The notes: generated by a model not told the origin, from the sequence alone. Positions 41,029 to 49,582 are shown, numbered from the stretch's first letter. The stretch: DNA of 50,164 nucleotides from Candidatus Levybacteria bacterium RIFCSPHIGHO2_01_FULL_36_15 (GCA_001782015.1 MFNJ01000039.1:1-50164), one strand, 5' to 3'. Numbers and translations: made by a program.

Positions 41029-43437
41029 ATGAGTATAGTGAAAATTGTCCTCTTTCTTATTGCCTTTATTTTTATTATATTCGGAGATTTAGTGATTTTT
41101 ATCACCTTCAAAGCTTATAATTCATCCTTTTTACTGGTAAGGAAGTTACAAAGAAAAATACAACGGGTAGGAAGAACCATAAAGAACAAGAAAAAGGAGT
41201 TTTTTTCCAACTTTCCCTGGTTTAATCTAAGCATTAGCAGGCATATTAAAAAGAGGACGGGTATATTTCTGGCAAGCGAAGGCTCTGATTATAATGATTT
41301 CATAGAAAATAAAAAGAAAAAAACACTTCCTGAAAGGAAAAAGAAAAATGACTATTCTCCTAATTTTTTCTACAAGTTTAAATTTTTTTTTCTGGGAACA
41401 TTATTTTCGTTCTGTTTTATTTTTTTACCGGTAGTTGCTTTTATTTTTGCTTCCGATTTGCCAAATCCCTATAGTCTTTCCACTAATTCCATACCAAAAA
41501 CCACTAAAATCTATGACAGGAATGACAATCTTTTATATGAGATATACGCAAATCAAAATAGAACAATAGCAAAGCTTTCCAATGTTCCAGATGAGCTTAA
41601 GCAAGCTACAATCGCTATTGAGGATAAGGAATTTTACAGCCATCCGGGTTTTGACGTGAAAGGAATAATAAGAGCCGCGATCAGCAATTTAAAAAGGGAG
41701 GGTCTTCAGGGCGGCTCAACTATTACACAACAGTTAATTAAGGCAGCCTTTTTAAATCCGGAGCCCACAGTTATGAGAAAAATCAAAGAGATTTCACTGG
41801 CATTTTTAGCTGAAAGAGTTTATTCAAAAGACAAAATTCTGGAGCTTTACTTTAACTATGTCCCGTACGGTGGTACAGCCTGGGGAGTGGAGGCGGCAAG
41901 CGAAATATATTTTGGGAAAAATGTCCGCGATCTTAATCTTTCCGAATCTGCGTTTCTTGCAGGACTTCCTAAGGGTCCGAGTATATATTCACCCTTTAAC
42001 GCGAGCAATAACAATCTTTGGAAAAAAAGGCAAAAAGAAGTATTGTCTGCTATGGTAAAGCAAAAATTCATTACGCAAAAACAGGCAGATGAAGCATATG
42101 GTCAGCCACTGGCTTTCAGGGATCCGGAAATCCCCATAAAAGCTCCGCATTTTGTTTTTTATATAAAAGACCTGCTTATAAAAAAATATGGAATCAGCGA
42201 AGTAGAAAGAGGAGGATTAAGGGTTAAAACAAGTCTGGATTTGAATATGCAGGAAATGGCGGAGAAAGTGGTAAGAGATGAAGTTGAAAATGATGTTTTC
42301 TTAAATATTAAAAATGGCGCAACTTTGATCACCAATCCAAAAAACGGTGATATTCTGGCAATGGTTGGTAATAACAATTATTTTGACAGAGAAAATGGAG
42401 GAAATGTGAACGTAACTACTGCGCTTCGTCAACCCGGATCAAGCATAAAAATCGTGACTTATGCGCTTGCTCTGTCTTCCGGTTTTACCGAGGCAACAAT
42501 TTTGGATGATTCACCATATGTTTTAAGGCTTCCTGAGGGAAATTACATACCGGTAAATTATGATGGTAAATTTCACGGTAGGCTTCCTTTAAGATTGGCT
42601 TTTGCCAACTCTCTCAATATTCCGGCTGTTCGCGTTGCCGAAAAGCTTGGAGTCAGCTCTATTGCTGATTTTGGCAGGCAGATGGGTATATCGTCCTGGG
42701 GCAATTCAAATCACTATGGTCTTTCAATAACTTTGGGTGGCGCTGATACCACAATGCTTGATATGGCGACCGTTTACGGAACAATTGCCAATAGCGGTGA
42801 AAGGGTAAGTCTTGATCCGATTCTTGAGATAACAGACCTGGAGGGAGGTATAATCTATAAAAAGTATCCGGAAAGAAAAAAAGTAGTTGATCCGGGTGTT
42901 GCTTTTATAGTTTCAGATATACTTGCAGACAATAATGCAAGAAGCATTGAATTTGGCCTAAACTCCCCTCTTAAGATTGATAGCTATAGAGTTTCGGTTA
43001 AAACGGGAACATCGGATAACAAGCGCGATAACTGGACAATTGGTTTCACAAAAAATTATGTTGTAACAACCTGGGTAGGAAACAATGACAACAGCCCGAT
43101 GAGTCAGAATTTGGCTTCAGGTATTACCGGTGCTGCTCCAATATGGAACAAAATAATGTCCACTCTTCTTCAAAATCAGGAAGATGAAGTGATTATCTTT
43201 CCTGACAATATTATTAAAAAAATCTGTCTTGGCCGTAGCACATATTTTATTAAAGGTACGGAAAGTTCGGTTAACTGCAATTTCAATTTGACTCCTACTC
43301 CTTCTGTATCTGTATCACCCGGCGCTCAAATCTTGAATACACCGCCAGCTACCCAAAACAGTCGGGATATCCGCAGAAATAAAAAACAAACTTTTCAAAT
43401 CTTAGGTTTTAATCCTGATTTTGTCCGGATTATGTGA
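41029..43437 (+). CDS. Class A penicillin-binding protein (PBP1A-like)
   Basis: 802 residues. An unusual N-terminus has two membrane helices (about 4-28 and 118-142) with a 90-residue K/R-rich segment between; normal PBP1A has one. The glycosyltransferase GT51 domain shows IAIEDKEFYSHPGFDVKGII, QGGSTITQQLIKAAFL and YFNYVPYGGTAWGVEAAS. The transpeptidase domain has SSIK (SxxK), SLN (SxN) and KTGTSDNKRDNW (KTG). A Pro/Ser/Thr-rich tail follows. Polymerises and cross-links peptidoglycan outside the membrane. Confidence 0.96.
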   Translation: MSIVKIVLFLIAFIFIIFGDLVIFITFKAYNSSFLLVRKLQRKIQRVGRTIKNKKKEFFSNFPWFNLSISRHIKKRTGIFLASEGSDYNDFIENKKKKTLPERKKKNDYSPNFFYKFKFFFLGTLFSFCFIFLPVVAFIFASDLPNPYSLSTNSIPKTTKIYDRNDNLLYEIYANQNRTIAKLSNVPDELKQATIAIEDKEFYSHPGFDVKGIIRAAISNLKREGLQGGSTITQQLIKAAFLNPEPTVMRKIKEISLAFLAERVYSKDKILELYFNYVPYGGTAWGVEAASEIYFGKNVRDLNLSESAFLAGLPKGPSIYSPFNASNNNLWKKRQKEVLSAMVKQKFITQKQADEAYGQPLAFRDPEIPIKAPHFVFYIKDLLIKKYGISEVERGGLRVKTSLDLNMQEMAEKVVRDEVENDVFLNIKNGATLITNPKNGDILAMVGNNNYFDRENGGNVNVTTALRQPGSSIKIVTYALALSSGFTEATILDDSPYVLRLPEGNYIPVNYDGKFHGRLPLRLAFANSLNIPAVRVAEKLGVSSIADFGRQMGISSWGNSNHYGLSITLGGADTTMLDMATVYGTIANSGERVSLDPILEITDLEGGIIYKKYPERKKVVDPGVAFIVSDILADNNARSIEFGLNSPLKIDSYRVSVKTGTSDNKRDNWTIGFTKNYVVTTWVGNNDNSPMSQNLASGITGAAPIWNKIMSTLLQNQEDEVIIFPDNIIKKICLGRSTYFIKGTESSVNCNFNLTPTPSVSVSPGAQILNTPPATQNSRDIRRNKKQTFQILGFNPDFVRIM

Positions 43438-43467
43438 TTTTTAGGCTAGCAGGTTCAACAACTCATG

Positions 43468-43592
43468 AGTTTCGCACTCCCTGTCATCCTGAGGAGTAAA
43501 ACGACGAAGGATCTTCTGAGTCTGCTTTAGACTTGCATTCGCAAGAGATTCTTCTCCCGCCAGGTGGGATCAGAATGACAACCGCGAAATTC
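43468..43592. repeat. REP-like long hairpin
   Basis: Outer arms AGTTTCGCACTCCCTGTCAT and AGAATGACAACCGCGAAATT, inner GAAGGATCTTCTGAG and CAAGAGATTCTTCTCCCGCC. The same class of element is at 21010-21205 and, shorter, at 45958-46036. Confidence 0.75.
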
Positions 43593-43646
43593 GTGTAACT
43601 GACCTTCTTGAAAATATAACTCTTTTTCTGTATAAAAAGGATAGGT

Positions 43647-44738
43647 ATGTATTCACGCCTTTCAACAATAAATTCGATGCCTCATCTTAAAGATAAAAAG
43701 GTGATTGTTAGAATAGATTCAGACGTAGATATAAAAGATGGAAAAATAACAGACGATACAAGATTAGTATCTTGCCTTGAGACAATAGACTATTTGATTC
43801 AAAAAGGATCAACTGTGGTTTTGGTTGGACATTTAGGTAGACCTGAAAAACAATATGAAGTCTTGGATTTTCCTTCCACCATCCCGGTTTATCTTAAAAA
43901 ATTCAGTCTTGAACCGGTTGCGCTTTGGTTTGAGGAAAAATTCAAGGGAAATCTGCAGGACATAAAGTATGATAGTTTTTCAGGCTGGAAAATAACTGAT
44001 AATTTATTTTTGCTTGAGAATATAAGGTTTTATAAAGGCGAAGAAGAAAACGATGCAAGATTTGCTGCTTCTCTTGCCAAAATCGCAGATTTTTACGTCA
44101 ATGAAGCATTTGCAGTTTCACACAGAAAAAACGCTTCGGTTTCTGGAGTCACTCACTTTCTGCCCTCCTTTGCCGGGTTGCATCTTGATCAGGAGATATC
44201 AATATTGACCCGCATCATGGAAAACCCAAAAAGACCGCTTGTAGTTTTAATAGGGGGCGCAAAAATTGAAACTAAGCTTCCTATGGTTGAGCAAATGCAT
44301 CATATAGCAGATTATGTTCTGGTGGGTGGAGAGATTGCGGAGCAGGATAAAGTTTTGATAAAAGTACAGCATGAAAAGATTGGCGGACAGAAATCAATGG
44401 TCTTTGTAGCAGATGTAAAAGATAATCTGAAGGACGTGACACCAAAAAGCGTAGAGAATTTTGAGCAGGTGATAAATATTGCCCAAACTATTGTTTGGAA
44501 CGGACCGATCGGCGAGATTGGAGAAGACAAGAAAAATGAAGAAGGGACAAAAAAAATTGCTCAAGCAATAGCATCCTCTCATGCTTATAAAATTGTGGGC
44601 GGTGGAGATACTCTTGCTTTCCTGAGCAAGGAAAATCTGCTTTCAAAGTTTGATTTTGTTTCAACCGGAGGCGGAGCAATGCTTGAATTTTTATCAGGCA
44701 AAAAACTGCCGGGAATTACTCCTTTATTAAAACATTAA
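43647..44738 (+). CDS. pgk: Phosphoglycerate kinase (short, divergent)
   Basis: 363 residues; most bacterial PGKs have 385-415. Clear blocks: KVIVRIDSDVDIKDGKITDD, VLVGHLGRPE, NEAFAVSHRKNASVSG, VVLIGGAKIETKLPMVEQ, TIVWNGPIGEIGEDKKNEEG, VGGGDTLAFL and FVSTGGGAMLEFLSGKKLPG. The usual DFNVP near the N-terminus is DSDVD, changing the substrate-contacting Asn. AGGATAGG precedes ATG 43647; ATG 43677 is an alternative. Glycolytic ATP-forming step, in the neighbourhood of GAPDH. Confidence 0.93.
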   Translation: MYSRLSTINSMPHLKDKKVIVRIDSDVDIKDGKITDDTRLVSCLETIDYLIQKGSTVVLVGHLGRPEKQYEVLDFPSTIPVYLKKFSLEPVALWFEEKFKGNLQDIKYDSFSGWKITDNLFLLENIRFYKGEEENDARFAASLAKIADFYVNEAFAVSHRKNASVSGVTHFLPSFAGLHLDQEISILTRIMENPKRPLVVLIGGAKIETKLPMVEQMHHIADYVLVGGEIAEQDKVLIKVQHEKIGGQKSMVFVADVKDNLKDVTPKSVENFEQVINIAQTIVWNGPIGEIGEDKKNEEGTKKIAQAIASSHAYKIVGGGDTLAFLSKENLLSKFDFVSTGGGAMLEFLSGKKLPGITPLLKH

Positions 44739-44751
44739 AGCAATAAATTTA

Positions 44752-45261
44752 TTAATCTCTCTTCAAAAGATAATCTTTCAGGTATCTTATGGTGGGTAGA
44801 TCAGCTGTAGTTACAAAATGCTGCTTTAAAACTCTTCTTTCTTCTCTTGGCCCCATATCTTTATGATCAATTTCAATAAAGACGCCTACGCCATTTTCAT
44901 ATAGATAATATGTATTTTGTGTTATTCTGAAATTTACCCCCTCTTCTTCGGGTTGGTTAAAATCAACTCTAAGTTCAGTAGCCTTGTATCTTTTTTCAAA
45001 ATCAGCAACACCAAGCATTACACCAATACTGAAACATTCCATTTTCGGATCAGAAGAAACAGATCTTCCACAGGGTTTTATTTTTTCTTTAAGTTCTTTG
45101 TCTATTTCTAAGATGTCATCTGTTACTCTAAGCGCCTCATGCGGAACTTCTCCATAAGGATCTAGCCCCTCATAGTCTTTGCTATAGGTAGTAGTTAGTT
45201 GCCATGAAGCCAGGTCTAAAACATCGGTTCTGTGTGCGGGTTGTGATTCTGGTTTGCTCAT
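44752..45261 (-). CDS. Hypothetical protein, 169 residues
   Basis: Not recognised. Soluble, without signal peptide. It contains a strand-rich second half: ATELRVDFNQPEEEGVNFRI, then YYLYENGVGVFIEIDHKDMG, and a C-terminal basic helix. It converges on pgk, ending 14 bases after the pgk stop on the other strand. Confidence 0.65.
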   Translation of the reverse strand: MSKPESQPAHRTDVLDLASWQLTTTYSKDYEGLDPYGEVPHEALRVTDDILEIDKELKEKIKPCGRSVSSDPKMECFSIGVMLGVADFEKRYKATELRVDFNQPEEEGVNFRITQNTYYLYENGVGVFIEIDHKDMGPREERRVLKQHFVTTADLPTIRYLKDYLLKRD

Positions 45262-45330
45262 GGACGGAGTATATAAAAAACCAAACGTTATTGCAAACTA
45301 AGCTATTATTAAAAAGATTATTTAAATTGA

Positions 45331-45912
45331 TTACGAAGAATTATTTTTGATTTTCTGAATTACAATTTTTAACGCTTCCTCTTGATTTGTATCATACGTA
45401 TTAATTACCAAATCATAATATTGTTTATCCCAATAAACCCAATTTGGGTTTTCCGCAGCGTATAGTTTTCTCCATTTTTCCAAATCATTTTTCTCTCTTT
45501 CAATTACGTCTTTTTTTGCTTCTTCCACAATTATTCCTTCCCTGTTAACAAGCCTGTCAATTCTTATCTGCGGTTGGTCCTCTCCTTTTTTATTTTCGCA
45601 TACCAGAAGAATTTTAAAAATTCCTTTTACCCCCTGGGCATTGAATCCGGCAAGTTTTGCTTCCAAGATAATATTGCTGTCTTCTTCAAGAATTTTTTTA
45701 AGCTGTTGATCAAACACAAGGTCTTCCTCATCCGGTCTTAAATGCGTATCGTGGGATTTTAGATCCATTTTTTTCCTCACAGCTTCCCAGAAGATTTCTC
45801 CTCCTTCAATGTGTTTCCAGGAAAGAGTTTTAGCAAGGTTTCGGGCTAAAGTGGTTGAGCCGGCACCGATTCGGCCGGAAACGGTAATGATTCGAATAAA
45901 TGGAATATTCAT
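45331..45912 (-). CDS. Cytidylate-kinase-like P-loop protein
   Basis: 193 residues. P-loop ITVSGRIGAGSTTLARNLAK, with Ser where most kinases have Lys, as in cytidylate-kinase-like proteins; then SWKHIEGGEIFWEAVRKKMD, a lid-like RIDRLVNREGIIVEEAKKDV and VYWDKQYYDLVINTYD near the end, the expected CMP-kinase order. Likely a nucleoside monophosphate kinase, or a regulator with this fold. It stands alone upstream of a REP element. Confidence 0.8.
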   Translation of the reverse strand: MNIPFIRIITVSGRIGAGSTTLARNLAKTLSWKHIEGGEIFWEAVRKKMDLKSHDTHLRPDEEDLVFDQQLKKILEEDSNIILEAKLAGFNAQGVKGIFKILLVCENKKGEDQPQIRIDRLVNREGIIVEEAKKDVIEREKNDLEKWRKLYAAENPNWVYWDKQYYDLVINTYDTNQEEALKIVIQKIKNNSS

Positions 45913-45957
45913 TTTAATTAATAAAGTTCATAAGTTAAAAATCAAAAGTTGACGTAT

Positions 45958-46036
45958 GTCATTCTGAGCGTTAGCGAAGAATCTCATCATAGACAAAAAA
46001 ACAACAAGAAGATCCTTCACTTCGTTCAGGATGACA
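45958..46036. repeat. REP-like hairpin
   Basis: GTCATTCTGAGCGTTAGCGA followed by AGAATCTCATC, a spacer, then AGATCCTTCACTTCGTTCAG and GATGACA, an imperfect inverted repeat between genes. Nothing else is seen in the gap. Confidence 0.75.
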
Positions 46037-46079
46037 TTTTCAAATTTTGAACTATAATTTTACACTTTGCATTTTGAAT

Positions 46080-47195
46080 TTATTGGACAGGGGCTTGAAT
46101 ATTAATGTTATTTTTGGCCAATATTATCGCTTCTTCCACCAACCTATTTGAATATCCGTATTCATTATCGTACCACGCAATTATTTTTACCATATTTCCT
46201 CCCACTACTTGAGTAAGTGATAAGTCAACAATAGAAGAGTATGACTCTCCAATAATATCAGAACTTACCAGCGGTTCGCGTGTTACAGCCAGAATATTTT
46301 TATACTTTTCTGAATTTGCCGCGCTTTCCATGGCCCTATTTACCTCCTCAACAGAAGTCTGCTTTTTTATGAGAAAAGTAAAATCTGAAAGTGATCCTAC
46401 GGCAACGGGAACGCGCAAGGCAAGCCCGTTGAATCTCCCGGAAAGTGTAGGTATTGTTTTTGCTGCGGCTTTAGTCGCGCCGGTTGAGGTCGGAACAATA
46501 TTTAAGGCTGCTGCCCTTGCGCGCCTATAATCTTTGTGCCCTCCATCCTGAAGTCTCTGATCAGAGGTGTATCCGTGAATTGTAGTCATCATAGCTTTTT
46601 CTATTCCAAAATTATCTTCGATTATTTTTGCAACAGGCGCAATACAGTTGGTAGTACAGGAGGCGTTACTGATAATTTGCGGAAGTTGATTCCCTGAATT
46701 TTTATCAAGATTTACTCCCAAAACATATGTTCCGCCTGATGCTTCATCTTTGAAAGGCGCGGAAAGGATTACGGATTTTGCGCCGGCATTAATATGTGGC
46801 TTTATTTTTTCTTCTGTAGTGAATGCTCCTGTTGATTCAATAACTACGTCAACATCAAGATCTTTCCATGGCAGGCGACCCGGGTCTCTTTGAGAAAAAA
46901 TAGGGATCTTTTGATCATCGATAATTAATGAGCCCAGATAATCTTCCCTGTTTTGAATATTTGAATTTTGTGAATTGGGATTTGTTTCGAATTTAGAATT
47001 TAGGATTTCGAAATTATGCCCTTTGAGCGGTCCATAGACCGTGTCGTATTTTAAAAGATACATCCATCCGGCAAGATCTGTGCTTTCTCCGGCGTTTATA
47101 GCAACAACCTGAATCTGGTCTTTAAACTTTTCAATGATTACTCTGTGCGCTACTCTTCCGATCCTGCCGTAGCCGTTAATAGCAAGTCGTATCAT
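46080..47195 (-). CDS. gap: Glyceraldehyde-3-phosphate dehydrogenase with an in-frame insertion
   Basis: About 371 residues from ATG 47195 (MIRLAINGYGRIGRVAHRVI), with TATTCT ending six bases before it; ATG 47231 is less likely. NAD-binding GYGRIGR, catalytic SNASCTTNCIAP, MTTIHGYTSDQRLQDGGHKD, RAAALNIVPTSTGATKA and WYDNEYGYSNR are all present. Between YGPLKG and LIIDDQKIPI lie about 20 extra residues (HNFEILNSKFETNPNSQNSN and IQNRED) encoded by an AT-rich sequence (about 46951-47017) that looks like intergenic filler. Confidence 0.96.
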   Translation of the reverse strand: MIRLAINGYGRIGRVAHRVIIEKFKDQIQVVAINAGESTDLAGWMYLLKYDTVYGPLKGHNFEILNSKFETNPNSQNSNIQNREDYLGSLIIDDQKIPIFSQRDPGRLPWKDLDVDVVIESTGAFTTEEKIKPHINAGAKSVILSAPFKDEASGGTYVLGVNLDKNSGNQLPQIISNASCTTNCIAPVAKIIEDNFGIEKAMMTTIHGYTSDQRLQDGGHKDYRRARAAALNIVPTSTGATKAAAKTIPTLSGRFNGLALRVPVAVGSLSDFTFLIKKQTSVEEVNRAMESAANSEKYKNILAVTREPLVSSDIIGESYSSIVDLSLTQVVGGNMVKIIAWYDNEYGYSNRLVEEAIILAKNNINIQAPVQ

Positions 47196-47244
47196 AGTAT
47201 TAGAATACAATATGTTGAAAGATGAATGCAAGAAGAAAAATAAA

Positions 47245-47375
47245 TAAAATTTCTAATGCCTAATTACTAATTTTTAATAAATGAATAATGCTAAAATGTT
47301 TTAGAATTAAGATCTTGAAGACTGGGATTTAATTAGAAATTAGATATTGGAAATTGGTCATTTGTATAAATGTTG
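47245..47375. repeat. AT-rich imperfect inverted repeat
   Basis: AAAATTTCTAATGCCTAATT...GGATTTAATTAGAAATTAGA, with a GC-poor centre. Lies between the divergent gap and PAP2 genes; the same family as at 38349-38450 and 48326-48440. Confidence 0.65.
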
Positions 47376-47413
47376 TGCTTTATGCAGTATTTTAATAAAC
47401 TAATACTTGACTT

Positions 47414-48133
47414 GTGAAAAAGAAGGTTGGAAGAAAAGTTTACAATTTTTTGCTTTTTCTGGATAGCTCTCAGGCAACGGTTCTGGTTTTCACGGAACTT
47501 CTATTTGGCACCTTTTTAAGTATTATCTCATTTTTGATGTTTTCTAAAATAGCAAAAGACATACTTGAGAACGATCAATTCAGGTTTGACAGTACTTTAA
47601 TTAACTTTATTTATAGTCTCAGAACTCCACTGCTGACAAAAATAATGAATTTCATAAGTTTTTTAGGAAATGACGTAATAGTTCTTGGAGCATTTATAAT
47701 TATTATCCTTTTAATCAGGAAGAGATACAGGCATGAGGCAATACTTTTCGGATTCATCTTTGAAATGGGTTTTTTTATCAATCTATTTTTAAAATTTCTT
47801 ATCAGAAGACCAAGACCTGACATTGCCCCACTTCTGGTAGAGTTAAGCTATAGTTTTCCCTCCGGTCATTCGATGAATTCTTTTGTATTTTATGTAGCTG
47901 TTGCTTATTTTATTTTCAGATTTACCCGCAATAAAAGGTTAAGCACTCTTATTTTTTTCACATGCTTGTTATTGATTTTATCAATTGGATTTAGCAGGAT
48001 TTATCTGGGAGTGCACTATCCTTCAGATGTGCTGGCAGGATACATTGGCGGCGCATGGTGGTTTGTCACAGCTCTTTTAATAGAAAAAACCATAACCTTT
48101 TATAAATTGTTCAAAAGTTCAAGAAAGGAGTAA
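47414..48133 (+). CDS. PAP2-family membrane phosphatase
   Basis: 239 residues with about six membrane helices, starting at GTG 47414. All three phosphatase motifs are present: KFLIRRPRP (KX6RP), YSFPSGHS (PSGH) and FSRIYLGVHYPSD (SRX5HX3D). Likely removes a phosphate from undecaprenyl pyrophosphate or another lipid phosphate on the outer face of the membrane, which would fit the penicillin-binding protein upstream. Substrate inferred. Confidence 0.92.
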   Translation: MKKKVGRKVYNFLLFLDSSQATVLVFTELLFGTFLSIISFLMFSKIAKDILENDQFRFDSTLINFIYSLRTPLLTKIMNFISFLGNDVIVLGAFIIIILLIRKRYRHEAILFGFIFEMGFFINLFLKFLIRRPRPDIAPLLVELSYSFPSGHSMNSFVFYVAVAYFIFRFTRNKRLSTLIFFTCLLLILSIGFSRIYLGVHYPSDVLAGYIGGAWWFVTALLIEKTITFYKLFKSSRKE

Positions 48134-48157
48134 ATGGTTTCCTGTTGTGCAAAAAGC

Positions 48158-48186
48158 TTGAGATAAACTAAATAATTTGGTATCAT
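48158..48186 (+). promoter_or_regulatory. rpmH promoter, leaderless geometry
   Basis: TTGAGA (48158-48163), 17-base spacer, TATCAT (48181-48186), then seven bases to the rpmH ATG at 48194. The transcription start should fall on or beside the start codon. Confidence 0.75.
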
Positions 48187-48193
48187 TAGCGTT

Positions 48194-48325
48194 ATGCCGG
48201 AAAAACTTGTAACTATTAATAAGAGAAAAAAAGCAAAAAAGCATGGTTTTTTGAAGAGAAACTCCACAAAATCTGGAAAAAAACTACTTAAAAGAAGAAG
48301 GCTAAGAGGGAGAAAAAGGGTGTAA
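48194..48325 (+). CDS. rpmH: Ribosomal protein bL34
   Basis: 43 residues, highly basic: NKRKKAKKHGFLKRNSTKSG, then KKLLKRRRLRGRKRV, matching the bL34 core HGFxxRxxTxxGxxxLxxRRxxGRxxL. Too short for most gene callers. First gene of the rpmH-rnpA-yidC-khpB order found near many bacterial origins. Confidence 0.95.
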   Translation: MPEKLVTINKRKKAKKHGFLKRNSTKSGKKLLKRRRLRGRKRV

Positions 48326-48440
48326 AAAATTCCTAATATCTAATTTCTAATATCTAATGAATGACTCAATTTTCAGATCTGTATTAGGCATTAATAATTG
48401 GGGTTTAATTAGCAATTAGTCATTAGAAATTTTAATTGCG
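48326..48440. repeat. AT-rich imperfect inverted repeat between rpmH and rnpA
   Basis: CCTAATATCTAATTTCTAAT...TTAGCAATTAGTCATTAGAA. In most bacteria these two genes are nearly adjacent; here this element separates them. Confidence 0.65.
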
Positions 48441-48764
48441 ATGTTTAAAAAAAATGCCAGGTATTCCTTCAAAAAAGGAATGCCAGCAAAAAACTTTAGC
48501 AGCCGTTTTTTTAATTTAAGATACCAGAAGAACAACAATGAGGGTTTAAGATGCGGAATTGTGGTTGCAAAAAAAATAGATAAAAGATCAACGGTTCGCA
48601 ATAGGCTGAAAAGAATATTTTCCGAAGCTTTAAAAAAAGTTTTGGAAGAAAAAAATATTAATTTTGACCTTGTTTTTTTCTTAAAAAAAGAATCGGTAGG
48701 CAAAAATTTTTTTGAGATACAAAAAGAGATGGAAGAGGTTTTAATAAACACAGCAGTAATTTAA
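48441..48764 (+). CDS. rnpA: Ribonuclease P protein component
   Basis: 107 residues. The RNR signature is KRSTVRNRLKRIFSEAL; FKKGMPAKNFSSRFFNLRYQ and CGIVVAKKIDKRS precede it, and FDLVFFLKKESVG follows. Assists the RNase P RNA in cutting tRNA 5' leaders. It ends six bases before yidC, so they are co-transcribed. Confidence 0.95.
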   Translation: MFKKNARYSFKKGMPAKNFSSRFFNLRYQKNNNEGLRCGIVVAKKIDKRSTVRNRLKRIFSEALKKVLEEKNINFDLVFFLKKESVGKNFFEIQKEMEEVLINTAVI

Positions 48765-48769
48765 AATTT

Positions 48770-49582
48770 ATGGGAGATTTCTTTTATACATTTTTTATTG
48801 TTCCAATAACAAATGTTTTAGTCTTATTTTATTATGCGCTTTACTCCTTGCATATTCCGTATGCATTGGGGTTTGCAATTATTGCCTTAACTGCTTTTAT
48901 CAGAATACTTCTTTATCCTCTTATGTCAGCACAGATAAAGGCATCTAGCAAAATGCAAAAAATTGCGCCGCACGTAGCAAACTTAAAAGAAAAACATAAA
49001 GGTGATCAGAAAAAACAGCAGGAGGAAATGATGAAGCTTTACAAGGAGCATGGTGTTAACCCTGCCGCCGGCTGCTTGCCGACGCTCATACAGCTTCCGG
49101 TAATCATCAGCCTTTATAACGTATTGAATTCAACAGTTTCCGCAAGATCGGTTGCAAGTATTGATAAGATAAACAATATCTTGTATTTTCCATTTTTAAA
49201 AATAGATAAAATATGGGACACAAGCTTTTTTGGCTTGGGATTATTTGAAACGCCCTCAAAAATGCTGACTCATGCTCCTTTTGTTCTTATACTTCCGGTA
49301 GTTGCTGGACTTAGTCAGTTGGTTCTTTCGAAGATGATGATGTTGGAGCATGCATCTATTCAGCCAAAAAAAGATGATTTTCAATCAGCTTTTCAATCCC
49401 AATCACTGATTATTTTTCCTTTGATGATTGGATTTTTTTCCTACACTCTGCCGGTGGGCCTTTCTCTATACTGGATAACTCTAAACATTTTTGGTATACT
49501 GCAACAGTATCTTTTGGTAGGAGTAGGAAGTCTTGGAGTTTGGATTAATAAGACAAAGAATTTATGGATGAGAAATCAGTAA
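48770..49582 (+). CDS. yidC: Membrane protein insertase YidC/Oxa1
   Basis: 270 residues without the large periplasmic domain of Gram-negative YidC. Family blocks: FAIIALTAFIRILLYPLMSA with the groove Arg, a basic cytoplasmic coil (KLYKEHGVNPAAGCLPTLIQ) and LPVGLSLYWITLNIFGILQQ at the end. About five helices. Inserts proteins into the cytoplasmic membrane. Overlaps khpB by 19 bases. Confidence 0.96.
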   Translation: MGDFFYTFFIVPITNVLVLFYYALYSLHIPYALGFAIIALTAFIRILLYPLMSAQIKASSKMQKIAPHVANLKEKHKGDQKKQQEEMMKLYKEHGVNPAAGCLPTLIQLPVIISLYNVLNSTVSARSVASIDKINNILYFPFLKIDKIWDTSFFGLGLFETPSKMLTHAPFVLILPVVAGLSQLVLSKMMMLEHASIQPKKDDFQSAFQSQSLIIFPLMIGFFSYTLPVGLSLYWITLNIFGILQQYLLVGVGSLGVWINKTKNLWMRNQ

